From: Oscillospiraceae bacterium
GTDB taxonomy: Bacteria; Bacillota; Clostridia; Oscillospirales; Oscillospiraceae
Reading direction: 5' to 3'
Length of the DNA stretch: 17,603 nucleotides
Assembly: GCA_031288675.1 (NCBI GenBank)
Contig: JAITQY010000085.1
Coordinates: forward strand, 1 to 17,603
Part shown: positions 1 to 7,025 of the stretch, in pieces
How the letters are laid out: every line of letters starts with the position of its first letter
Position numbering within the stretch: the stretch's first letter is position 1
Made by a program: the position numbers and the translations under genes
Notes under the pieces: generated by a model
What the model was told of the DNA's origin: nothing
What the model saw: only the letters and a program-made list of their open reading frames with translations
The model's database searches: none

Positions 1-21
1 TTGAGGTTTTTAACTAAATGT

Positions 22-50
22 ATTATAGCACAAAAAGAACCAATTGTCAA
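22..50 (-). promoter_or_regulatory. sigma-A type promoter firing leftward out of the window
   Basis: Read on the minus strand, TTGACA (45-50) is followed by 17 nt and TATAAT (22-27), preceded by TGC, which is an extended -10. Both hexamers match the consensus exactly. The predicted start is near base 15, so the transcript leaves the window to the left. In Bacillus, spo0A follows spoIVB, but nothing here identifies the gene beyond the edge. A near-identical cassette occurs at 15644-15676. Confidence 0.75.
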
Positions 51-90
51 GTGTTAAAAGTAAATAAATTGAAATTAATTACATCGAACA

Positions 91-128
91 AAAAAATAGG
101 GCAGATAAATATATCTGCCCTATTTTTG
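91..128 (-). terminator. intrinsic terminator of the SpoIVB-like gene
   Basis: A perfect 16-bp stem (92-107 with 112-127) with a 4-nt loop has a GGGCAGAT/ATCTGCCC core flanked by A and T runs. It starts 14 bases past the stop codon of the SpoIVB-like gene. The run of A on the plus strand gives a U tail in the minus transcript. The symmetric A/T flanks mean it could also act on plus-strand transcription. Confidence 0.85.
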
Positions 129-141
129 CTATATTCAAAAA

Positions 142-1143
142 TTAGTTTGCCAGTTCAGCGAGCATACGCTCAATGGATACGCCGTATCCGCGCTTAGGAT
201 CACCTACCAGTACGTGAGTTACCGCGCCGATAAGTTTTCCGTTCTGAAGTATGGGGCTTCCGCTCATTCCCTGAACAATGCCGCCAGTCGCGGCTATAAG
301 GTCCGGGTCTGAGACTGAAATAAGCATATCGCGCTCACTGTCCTCCGGGTAGACTTTGGTTATCTCAATTTTGTATTCTTTTACTTCCGTTCCGTTAACA
401 TTGGAGTAGATAGTTGCAGGTCCGACCTTGATTTCATTACGTTCCGCTGCCGGAATCGCGCTGCCGACTGCATACTTTTCGATTACTTTACCAAAAACGC
501 CGTTAATAGTGTTTTCGGTCAAGGAACCGATAACCGCATTCATATCGACGCTACCCTGTAACTGCCCCGGAGTTCCCGAAACGCCCTTTATTACAGAGTA
601 AATCTCCGCCTGAGTTATAACGCCGTCACTTAATGGCAGAGGAGCGTCCGAAACTCCGTCGCTCACGCTGTGCCCAAGCGCTCCAAAGTTTCCGTTGATC
701 GGATCAACGAACGTAATAGTTCCGATGCCGGCGATAGTGTCTCTAAGCCAAACGCCAAGTTCTAACTCTCCTTCATTATTGGCTGCCGGAGTTACCGTAA
801 ATTGCATCGCCTTGCCGTTTCGCGTTACCTGAACGCTAATCGGACTGCCGCCGGAGTCCGCTACCAGTTCGCGTACTTCTTCCACGCTGTCAATGTGTTC
901 CGCGCCGAGATAAGTTATAATATCTCCGCTGTGAATACCGGCGTCCTGCGCTGGAGACAAACCGTCAGCACTGACTGCGTTCAGCCCGATAACCATTGCG
1001 CCGTCCGATTTGACATTCAGCCCTATTGCCGTGCCGCCCGGTATAAGGTCGGGAAGTTCCGCCGCCAATGCCGGTACGGTAAGTGAGCAAAGTAATACAA
1101 ATACTAATAATACAGATGATATTTTGAACTTCTTGTTTCTCAA
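142..1143 (-). CDS. spoIVB: SpoIVB-like PDZ serine protease (peptidase S55)
   Basis: In Bacillus, SpoIVB is made in the forespore under SigG, is secreted into the intermembrane space, and triggers activation of pro-sigmaK in the mother cell. This 333-residue protein has a signal anchor (about 8-28), a PDZ domain (about 40-120) and a C-terminal S55 peptidase domain. His158 lies in GALGHS, Ser294 in QGMSGSP, and Asp279 is 15 residues before the Ser, matching the family's His-Asp-Ser spacing as I know it. It is shorter than the Bacillus protein (about 425 residues), mostly at the N-terminus. The start is TTG, supported by AGGAGG at 1151-1156 with a 7-nt spacer. It is monocistronic and ends at the terminator at 91-128. 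I found no clear sigma-A promoter upstream, which would fit a forespore sigma factor, though I could not pick out a SigG site either. The fold is clear. The exact role could differ if the genome has paralogues. Confidence 0.88.
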   Translation of the reverse strand: MRNKKFKISSVLLVFVLLCSLTVPALAAELPDLIPGGTAIGLNVKSDGAMVIGLNAVSADGLSPAQDAGIHSGDIITYLGAEHIDSVEEVRELVADSGGSPISVQVTRNGKAMQFTVTPAANNEGELELGVWLRDTIAGIGTITFVDPINGNFGALGHSVSDGVSDAPLPLSDGVITQAEIYSVIKGVSGTPGQLQGSVDMNAVIGSLTENTINGVFGKVIEKYAVGSAIPAAERNEIKVGPATIYSNVNGTEVKEYKIEITKVYPEDSERDMLISVSDPDLIAATGGIVQGMSGSPILQNGKLIGAVTHVLVGDPKRGYGVSIERMLAELAN

Positions 1144-1292
1144 AATTCGTCCTCCTGTGTCGTTTTACGACGAGGGTAGTTTGCGCGGCGGTAAGTTTTT
1201 AATACTGGCAATAATTCGCGGAGTTGGGAATTAGGAAGTTAGCAGTTAGTCAATATCCGTGAATATAGAGTGGACGAGGGATATGCGTAGTA

Positions 1293-1380
1293 ATGGCAAA
1301 TTGAAAATTAAGATGAGGGTAACGGCGGGCGAGCAAAGCCCTTTACCCCGTCAAGCAGGCTTAACGGGGAGCCCTCGCCC
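1293..1380. repeat. dispersed intergenic palindromic repeat, copy 1
   Basis: Bases 1293-1336 match 15504-15547 at 40 of 44 positions. The element continues as a nested palindrome: GGGCGAG (1327-1333) can pair with CTCGCCC (1374-1380), and CCCCGT (1346-1351) with ACGGGG (1364-1369). It resembles the non-coding GC-rich palindromic repeats scattered through many clostridial genomes. No coding potential was seen. Confidence 0.6.
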
Positions 1381-1413
1381 CTACGGGATTGTGATTACGG
1401 TGAAACCCAACTA

Positions 1414-1442
1414 TTGACAAGCGGTTATGTTTCTGTTAGAAT
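1414..1442 (+). promoter_or_regulatory. sigma-A type promoter of smc
   Basis: TTGACA (1414-1419), a 17-nt spacer and TAGAAT (1437-1442) preceded by TGT (extended -10). The predicted transcription start is about base 1449, only about 3 nt before the smc ATG, and there is no SD in between. Confidence 0.8.
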
Positions 1443-1451
1443 AATCGCGTT

Positions 1452-4400
1452 ATGCTATTAAAGGCACTTGAAGTGCAGGGATTCAAAAGCTTTCCGGAAA
1501 AGACGCGGTTAGAATTCACGCGTCCGCTTACGTCTATCGTAGGTCCTAACGGTTCCGGCAAGTCGAATGTTTCCGATGCTATTAGTTGGGTAATGGGCGA
1601 ACAGCGCGTCAAGGCGATGCGAGGCTCAAAAATGGAGGACGTGATATTCAGCGGCGGAGCCTCTCGCGGTGCTGTAGGCTTTGCGCAGGTTTCTTTAATT
1701 TTAGATAATTCGTCCCGGGTGTTTCCGATAGAGGCTAACGAAGTTATGATTACCCGGCGCTATTACCGTTCCGGTGAGTCGGAGTATTACATAAATAAAC
1801 GCGCGGCAAGACTTAAAGATATTAACGAACTGCTTATGGACACCGGGCTTGGGCGTGACGGATATTCGCTTATAGGGCAGGGCAGAGTTGACGAAATTCT
1901 CTCGGCTAAATCTGAGGACAGGCGTGAAGTTTTTGAGGAAGCGGCAGGAATATCCCGCTATCGTTATAACAAGCAAGAGGCGGAGAGCAAGCTGAAGCTC
2001 ACCGACACAAACCTTCAGCGCGCGGCGGACAAGCTTGCAGAGCTTGAACTTCAAATAGAGCCGCTTCGCGAACAGGCGGAAACGGCTAAGCGTTATCTGC
2101 TGGCGCGGGACGAACTTAGGGCTCTTGAAATTTCGCTGTGGCTTGAGCAACTTGAAAAGCTCGCGTCGCGTAATGTTAAACTCAATCAGGAACGTCAGGA
2201 TGCTCTTGACGCGCTGAACTCCGCTAAGGCGCGGTTAGAGCAGCTGTACGCCAACAGCGAGGAGTATTCCGCGCTTATGCGCGAACAGGACGTCAAAGCC
2301 GACCAGTCGCGTATTGACATTGCCCGTACGGAGAGCGAAGCGGCTACAGCGGACAGCGAAATTGCCTCGCTTACGGCAAGCCTTGACGCTGAGCAATCTA
2401 ATACTGAACGCTTGCTGAAAGAGAAATCGGCTCCTAAAAGCGAGGAACGGGTTGTCTCACTACGCGGGCGAATCTCTGAGGCGGAAGCGCAGTTGCAGCA
2501 GACGGAGTGCGAACTGACCGAAACCAGCGGCGCTCTTGACTCCGCAAAAAACCGGATCAGCGGTTATGAAACGCGAATCGCAACCCGTACACGCCGACGG
2601 GATGAACTGCTTAAAACGCGCACGGACGCGGAAGCTGAATACAATGCCGCAAACAGCCGCATTAATATTCTGCGGGATATGGAGCGCGAACGTGAGGGAT
2701 TTTCACGCGCGGTTAGAGCAGTTATGCAGGACGCACGCAGCGGAAGGCTTCAGGGGATTCGCGGAACCGTAGCGGATTTGATAAAAACGGATACTAAATA
2801 TGCCGTCGCTATTGAAATCGCGTTAGGCGCCGCGCTTCAAAATATCGTAGTTGAGCGCGAAGAGGACGGCAAGGCGGCTATAAATATGCTGAAACAGCGT
2901 GACGCGGGTCGGGCGACTTTTATGCCGATGTCTGCTATTCGCGGACAGCGGCTTGACCGCCGTTACTCCGGAAAGGGGATTCTCGGAACCGCGAGCGAAC
3001 TTATCGGATTTGAGCATGAATATTCGGAAATTATAAATAACCTGCTCGGTCGGACAATAGTAGTTGAAACTATGGACGACGCAATAGAGCTTTCACGCGC
3101 AAACGGCGGTAGGCTGAGGGTCGTTACACTTGACGGTCAATTGATCAATCCAGGCGGTTCAATGACCGGCGGAAGCACAGGACGTTCAGGCGGAATCCTT
3201 TCCCGTGCCGGTCAAATTGAGGATTTACAGTCGAAAGCTGACAAGTTCAAAACGGCAATAAATTCGGTCTCTGACGAGCTTCAAACGGCGGAACGCGAAC
3301 TCGGCGCAGCAAGGTTTGAACGCGACGCGGTACTTGAAGAACAGCGCAAAATAAGAGAAGATTATGTTCGCACTGAAGCCGTATTAACTCAATCCCGTCA
3401 GCGCATTGAGGAGTTAAAACGCGCGTTACATATTGAAGAATTAGAGCTAAAGGAACGCGACGCGCTTATCGACGCGGATATTACAGCTTCTCAGGCGCGC
3501 GCGGACGGGCTGAAAGCGCAAATTGAAACCGCTTCCGCTAAGAAATCGGCATTAACAGAACACATCGTAAAGCTAACGGAAAACCTGCAAGCGGTACTTG
3601 CCGAAAAAATGGAGTACGAGGCGCGCCGCGCCCGCACGGAGCGCGATACGCGCGAGGCAAACGCCGCTATCGCGGAGTGTGAGCGTGCTTTCTCCGCGCT
3701 TGAGCGGAGGGCGTTAGAAGCGGAAATGGAGGAAAAGCAAATCGCCGACCGCTTATGGGATACGTATGAGTTAAGCCGCACTGCGGCGGAGCGTCTGCGG
3801 CAGGACTTACCGGACAACAGCGCGGCAAAGGCTCAGCGCAGGGTTGCGGAACTGAAACGCGAGATAGCCGCGCTCGGCGTACCGAATATCGGCGCGATTG
3901 CGGAGTTTGACCGCGTAAATTCCCGTTATGTTTATCTCCGCGAACAGCACGACGATATTCTGAAAGCGAAGAATGAGCTTCTGCGCGTGATTCGTGACAT
4001 AACGGAGGAAATGGAAAAAATATTCACTAAGGAATTCGCCGACATCAACGAATCGTTCAAAACGACGTTTACGGAACTGTTCGGCGGCGGTCGGGCAGAA
4101 CTGATACTTGAAGATGAGAACGACGTACTCAACTGCGGCGTTGAAATCACGGTTCAGCCGCCCGGCAAAACACAGCGCGGTCTGTCTCTGCTGTCCGGCG
4201 GAGAGCGCGCATTCGTCGCTATAGCATTGTATTTCGCAATTATGAAGATACGTCCGACGCCGTTCTGCGTAATGGATGAAATCGAATCCGCGCTTGATGA
4301 AGAAAACGTTACGCGCTTCGCCGAGTACTGCCGTAAGATGTCGCAGAAAACGCAGTTCGTTCTTATCACTCACCGGCGCGGCACGATGGAACACAGCGAC

Positions 4401-4478
4401 ACGCTGTTCGGAGTAACAATGCAAAACGGCGTCAGTACTATCCTGTCACTTGAGTTAGACGAAGTGGAAAGACTGTAG
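1452..4478 (+). CDS. smc: chromosome segregation ATPase SMC
   Basis: SMC forms the core of the bacterial condensin with ScpA and ScpB and organises and segregates the nucleoid. The protein has 1008 residues. The N-terminal ATPase half has Walker A GPNGSGKS (31-38). A first coiled coil (about 165-425) leads to the hinge (about 430-575, with INPGGSMTGGS). A second coiled coil (about 585-865) leads to the C-terminal half with signature LSGGERA (914-920) and Walker B FCVMDE (938-943). Typical bacterial SMCs are near 1150-1200 residues, so both arms are shorter than usual while the heads and hinge are complete. The start matches the family's N-terminus but has no SD; the promoter at 1414-1442 implies a nearly leaderless mRNA. 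It is not in the common rnc-smc-ftsY arrangement: neither neighbour is present. Confidence 0.97.
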   Translation: MLLKALEVQGFKSFPEKTRLEFTRPLTSIVGPNGSGKSNVSDAISWVMGEQRVKAMRGSKMEDVIFSGGASRGAVGFAQVSLILDNSSRVFPIEANEVMITRRYYRSGESEYYINKRAARLKDINELLMDTGLGRDGYSLIGQGRVDEILSAKSEDRREVFEEAAGISRYRYNKQEAESKLKLTDTNLQRAADKLAELELQIEPLREQAETAKRYLLARDELRALEISLWLEQLEKLASRNVKLNQERQDALDALNSAKARLEQLYANSEEYSALMREQDVKADQSRIDIARTESEAATADSEIASLTASLDAEQSNTERLLKEKSAPKSEERVVSLRGRISEAEAQLQQTECELTETSGALDSAKNRISGYETRIATRTRRRDELLKTRTDAEAEYNAANSRINILRDMEREREGFSRAVRAVMQDARSGRLQGIRGTVADLIKTDTKYAVAIEIALGAALQNIVVEREEDGKAAINMLKQRDAGRATFMPMSAIRGQRLDRRYSGKGILGTASELIGFEHEYSEIINNLLGRTIVVETMDDAIELSRANGGRLRVVTLDGQLINPGGSMTGGSTGRSGGILSRAGQIEDLQSKADKFKTAINSVSDELQTAERELGAARFERDAVLEEQRKIREDYVRTEAVLTQSRQRIEELKRALHIEELELKERDALIDADITASQARADGLKAQIETASAKKSALTEHIVKLTENLQAVLAEKMEYEARRARTERDTREANAAIAECERAFSALERRALEAEMEEKQIADRLWDTYELSRTAAERLRQDLPDNSAAKAQRRVAELKREIAALGVPNIGAIAEFDRVNSRYVYLREQHDDILKAKNELLRVIRDITEEMEKIFTKEFADINESFKTTFTELFGGGRAELILEDENDVLNCGVEITVQPPGKTQRGLSLLSGGERAFVAIALYFAIMKIRPTPFCVMDEIESALDEENVTRFAEYCRKMSQKTQFVLITHRRGTMEHSDTLFGVTMQNGVSTILSLELDEVERL

Positions 4479-4507
4479 ATTGTCAAAAAATTGAGAGGAG
4501 ATAAGCA

Positions 4508-5368
4508 ATGACCAATAGCCAACAGATAACTGAAAGTATTATGAGGGTGATTTCCACTATTCAGCGAATTACCCGGTATGGAAAATATTGCAATAACAAA
4601 AAAAGTAAACAGTATATTGATGATATGCTATCAGCATCGTTGGACACTGCTCTAAAACTTCCTGATATGATAGCTAATTTACGTTGCTTGGTATATCAGG
4701 AAAAATGTACTTACTCTGATTGGTGTGCTGATATTGATAAGTATTTAGTCGATGTTTATGGTAAAGTAAAAGATGGTAATTCTTGGCTAACACTACTCCG
4801 CAATGATACATTTCATAATGACATAACGGAGAATGCAGATAACATTGACGAGCGCATTAAAATAGCAGAAGATTATTTGTGTATCACATTGAGCGATGTG
4901 GCGGGTACTCACCAATCTACAGTGATTATTCGAGGAAAATATATTGTTATTTATTTATTGATTCAAAAGGCATATCAAGATTTATATCTCTGTAATGTGA
5001 AAAAGATGGAAAAGCAGTGCGGACAGTGCTTTCAAACATTTGAGTCAAAATATAAGAACAAGTCGTCTTGTATGGGGCAACAGACTAACGAACACGGAGA
5101 ACATAATTGCAAACGATTTGAAAATCGCGAATGGAAATATAATATAACCAAGTGTCCGCTTGATCACACCTGTTTTAGTTGTACAGCAGAAGCGTCAATT
5201 AGCAACCGCAAGAAGCCTCAGGCACTATTGGCAAAATATATTGGTGAAGATACTTCAGGGGAATACTACTGTATTGATAACAGAAGGAGGGAAGATAACG
5301 AAATCTTTGCGTCTATAGATAGTGCTTGGTCAGAATTTAATGCTCTCTTTGAAAGGGAGAAGATTTAA
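4508..5368 (+). CDS. AT-rich accessory protein: candidate HEPN-type domain plus Cys/His zinc-binding region
   Basis: I do not recognise a named family for the whole 286-residue protein. The N-terminal half (1-165) looks helical and contains RNDTFH (Arg98 to His103), which fits the R-x4-6-H motif of HEPN ribonucleases; the motif is short, so this is a lead only. The C-terminal half has a dense Cys/His cluster: Cys171-x2-Cys174, Cys188, His196, His199, Cys201, Cys216, His220, Cys222-x2-Cys225, with another Cys at 255. This suggests one or two zinc sites. It lies 29 nt after smc with a good SD (AGGAG at 4496-4500, 7-nt spacer), so it may be cotranscribed. Composition is unlike its neighbour: bases 4921-4980 have 14 G/C of 60, against 37 of 60 in smc at 3841-3900. 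This suggests horizontal acquisition. HEPN proteins often act in toxin or anti-phage systems, but no partner gene is recognisable here. Confidence 0.7.
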   Translation: MTNSQQITESIMRVISTIQRITRYGKYCNNKKSKQYIDDMLSASLDTALKLPDMIANLRCLVYQEKCTYSDWCADIDKYLVDVYGKVKDGNSWLTLLRNDTFHNDITENADNIDERIKIAEDYLCITLSDVAGTHQSTVIIRGKYIVIYLLIQKAYQDLYLCNVKKMEKQCGQCFQTFESKYKNKSSCMGQQTNEHGEHNCKRFENREWKYNITKCPLDHTCFSCTAEASISNRKKPQALLAKYIGEDTSGEYYCIDNRRREDNEIFASIDSAWSEFNALFEREKI

Positions 5369-5575
5369 ATCTGCCTTGCATATCAATCTTTAGCAGATGT
5401 AGAAACGACGGAAATGGCGGATAGAAATATAACAAATCACTTTATCATCCCCAGCACCAAAAGAATAGATAATAATTGTCCGCGATGTCAAACCCAAAAT
5501 TTACTTTATGATAAATTTTCTGCCATGCCAAAAAATCTGCGCCGGAATCACAAAAAAAGCTTGACAAGCGCGTAA
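5369..5575 (+). other. in-frame open continuation after the preceding stop, with a CxxC motif
   Basis: The frame of the preceding gene stays open for 68 codons after its TAA (5366-5368) and ends at TAA 5573-5575. The tail is AT-rich like the upstream gene and encodes CPRCQTQNLLY, half of a zinc-ribbon-like pattern. An internal ATG at 5414 would give a 53-residue protein, but it has no good SD. The end overlaps the -35 box of the tRNA promoter. It could be a lost C-terminus after a nonsense change, a remnant of another gene, or chance. Confidence 0.3.
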
Positions 5576-5589
5576 ATATGTGTTATTCT
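5561..5589 (+). promoter_or_regulatory. promoter of tRNA-Ala
   Basis: TTGACA (5561-5566), a 17-nt spacer and TATTCT (5584-5589) preceded by TGT. The -10 box ends 12 bases before the mature tRNA 5' end, so the predicted start leaves a leader of only about 6 nt. Confidence 0.8.
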
Positions 5590-5601
5590 AACTCTCGGTT
5601 T

Positions 5602-5677
5602 GGGGGTGTAGCTCAGTTGGTAGAGCGTACGGTTCGCATCCGTAAGGTCGTGGGTTCGATCCCCCTCATCTCCACCA
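5602..5677 (+). tRNA. tRNA-Ala, anticodon CGC
   Basis: The 76-nt cloverleaf has all arms. The acceptor GGGGGTG pairs with CATCTCC with G-U wobbles. The D stem is GCTC/GAGC. The anticodon stem TACGG/CCGTA encloses loop TTCGCAT with anticodon CGC at 5635-5637. A 5-nt variable loop and the T loop TTCGATC follow. The discriminator is A and the CCA end is encoded. The G3-U70 pair, the main alanine identity element, is present. It reads GCG codons, which are frequent in the surrounding genes. One oddity is a U50-C64 mismatch in the T stem. It has its own promoter and terminator. Confidence 0.96.
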
Positions 5678-5713
5678 ACAGTGTCTCATCCGTTATGATG
5701 AGACGCTGTTTTT
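5677..5713 (+). terminator. intrinsic terminator of tRNA-Ala
   Basis: A 14-bp stem (5677-5690 with 5697-5710, one U-G pair) with loop CGTTAT is followed by a T run. It begins at the last base of the tRNA CCA end, so the tRNA transcript is monocistronic. Confidence 0.9.
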
Positions 5714-5734
5714 GTACTACAAACATCTGCATAT

Positions 5735-5797
5735 TCATATACTGATATTGAGGTATTCAAATGGAAAAACTTACATATTTCTTCTCATATACTGATA
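5735..5797 (+). repeat. 13-bp direct repeat spanning a start codon
   Basis: TCATATACTGATA occurs at 5735-5747, before the ribosome binding site of the beta-helix gene, and again at 5785-5797, inside its first codons. The 50-base phase may reflect a small local duplication or a pair of operator sites. Confidence 0.5.
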
Positions 5798-6390
5798 ACT
5801 TTCCGTTTAGTAACGTTTTTTATGACTGCGACTACCCGTGGCAAATTTTAGCCAGAGCAAAGGAGCTTATGCAGGGTGCGGAAAATATTATAGGTGAGAA
5901 TACAAACATACATCCCGGAGCTGAAATAACCGGTCCCGTGTGGATTGGAGCTAACTGTGAAATCGGACATGGAGCGCTGATTCGTCCATATACGATTATC
6001 GGAGATAATTGCTCGGTAGGACACGGCAGCGAGGTTAAGCACAGCATTCTGATGAACGGAGCTAAGGTAAGCTCGCTGGCGTTCGTAGGCGACTCCGTAC
6101 TGGGCAAATCGGCGCGTGTAGGTTCCGGAGTTATCACGGCTAACCGCAAATTCAATCAAACGGACGTCAAACTGAACGGCGAGGAACTCGGCAGCGACTT
6201 CTTCGGCGTTATACTCGGCGATTACTCACGGCTCGGCGCAAATAGCGTTACGCTGCCCGGAACGCATATCGGACAGTATACATGGGTATTTACGTTAACT
6301 ACGGCAAGCGGCTTTATTCCAAGTTATAAACGTGTCAGCAATAATGCGCAAATGGTAATAACTGAAAACACTAAAGTTGAATTGAAATAA
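5761..6390 (+). CDS. left-handed beta-helix (hexapeptide-repeat) protein, sugar-nucleotidyltransferase C-terminal type
   Basis: The 209-residue protein begins with about 40 non-repeat residues, then runs through repeated I/V-G-x-x hexapeptide turns (IIGENTNIHPGAEI, WIGANCEIGHGALI, IIGDNCSVGHGSEV, LGDYSRLGANSV). This is the left-handed beta-helix of acyltransferases. The loop with VITANRKF and the following GVILGDYSRLGANS resembles the C-terminal domain of GlmU and glucose-1-phosphate thymidylyltransferase-like enzymes. The N-terminal nucleotidyltransferase domain is absent, so it is a stand-alone helix domain. It may acylate a sugar phosphate or act as a scaffold; the substrate cannot be read from the sequence. 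The SD GAGG (5750-5753) has a 7-nt spacer. It converges on the ABC transporter operon with only 29 nt between stop codons and no clear terminator there. Confidence 0.85.
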   Translation: MEKLTYFFSYTDNFPFSNVFYDCDYPWQILARAKELMQGAENIIGENTNIHPGAEITGPVWIGANCEIGHGALIRPYTIIGDNCSVGHGSEVKHSILMNGAKVSSLAFVGDSVLGKSARVGSGVITANRKFNQTDVKLNGEELGSDFFGVILGDYSRLGANSVTLPGTHIGQYTWVFTLTTASGFIPSYKRVSNNAQMVITENTKVELK

Positions 6391-6419
6391 TCTGCAAGCG
6401 GCGCTGTTATCTGCTCGGT

Positions 6420-7025
6420 TTATGTCAGTTCTTCAAATCTCACAATGCGCGTACAAACGCGCTCAGCAAGCTCCATACTGTGCGTGACGGCAAGAAGCCC
6501 AATATTGCGCTGTTGGATTTGCCGCAGCATAAGTTCCCAAATCTGTGCCTGCGTGATGACGTCAAGCATAGTACTCATCTCGTCCGCAATAATGAACTTA
6601 GTCTGTGGAGCAAGCGCTCTTGCCACGCAAAAGCGCTGCATTTCTCCGCCGGAAAGTTCTGCCGGATAGCGGTCAAGCCACTCCGGCGCGATACCCATAT
6701 CGTCTAAGAACTCAGCGTCGGGCGTCCATGCTTCCGCAAGAGTGCTTCGCAGCTTCCAGCGCGGGTTTACCGCTTTTTCCGGATGCTGGTAAACCATCTG
6801 AACCGGGCAAAATTCTTTACGCGGGAGCGGTTTGCTATCGAACAACACTTCACCGGCTTGCGGTTTCAGATAACCTGCTAAAATCTGTGACAATGTACTT
6901 TTCCCGCACCCGGATGGACCTATAAGTGCTACGCGTTCACCGTAGTCTATACCGAAGTTCACTCCATTAAGAATCAGGCGTGATTTATTATATCCGAACT
7001 TTATATTTTTTGCTTCAAGAAGCAT
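6420..7025 (-). CDS. ABC importer ATPase, short OppF/DppF/NikE-type subunit
   Basis: This is the second nucleotide-binding subunit of the importer. From the start chosen (201 residues): Walker A GPSGCGKS at 36-43, Q-loop Gln80, signature LSGGE at 124-128, Walker B FIIADE at 144-149, and the switch His at 182. It lacks the C-terminal oligopeptide-transporter extension of OppF/DppF and is shorter than NikE (about 268 residues). I chose the ATG at 7025 because the protein then begins LLEAKNIKFGY, as family members do. An upstream ATG at 7067 in the same frame would add 14 unlike residues. A GGAGG at 7038-7042 lies 12 nt upstream, a long spacing. The gene overlaps the end of the first ATPase by 11 nt, which suggests translational coupling. 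Confidence 0.9.
   Translation of the reverse strand: MLLEAKNIKFGYNKSRLILNGVNFGIDYGERVALIGPSGCGKSTLSQILAGYLKPQAGEVLFDSKPLPRKEFCPVQMVYQHPEKAVNPRWKLRSTLAEAWTPDAEFLDDMGIAPEWLDRYPAELSGGEMQRFCVARALAPQTKFIIADEMSTMLDVITQAQIWELMLRQIQQRNIGLLAVTHSMELAERVCTRIVRFEELT

Larger units (their letters stand above)
1144..1451. other. 308-base intergenic region between divergent spoIVB-like gene and smc
   Basis: No credible gene is present. The left part holds the ribosome binding site of the SpoIVB-like gene and AT-rich sequence with a TTAGCAGTTAGTCAA motif (around 1239-1254). The middle holds a palindromic dispersed repeat (1293-1380). The right end holds the smc promoter (1414-1442). Confidence 0.7.

Noticed and set aside
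1701..2150. 149-codon minus-strand frame inside smc
   Set aside because: Opposite the conserved N-terminal ATPase and first coil, with no independent signals.
3807..4424. 205-codon open frame on the minus strand inside smc
   Set aside because: It lies wholly opposite conserved SMC head motifs (signature and Walker B), has no SD or promoter, and its translation looks like reverse-strand shadow.
5369..5398. Terminator hairpin ATCTGC/GCAGAT after the AT-rich gene
   Set aside because: A six-base stem with an 18-base loop and no T run, too weak to call.
6605..6925. 106-codon plus-strand frame opposite the short ATPase
   Set aside because: The opposite strand encodes clear Walker A and signature motifs; this frame has no recognisable features.
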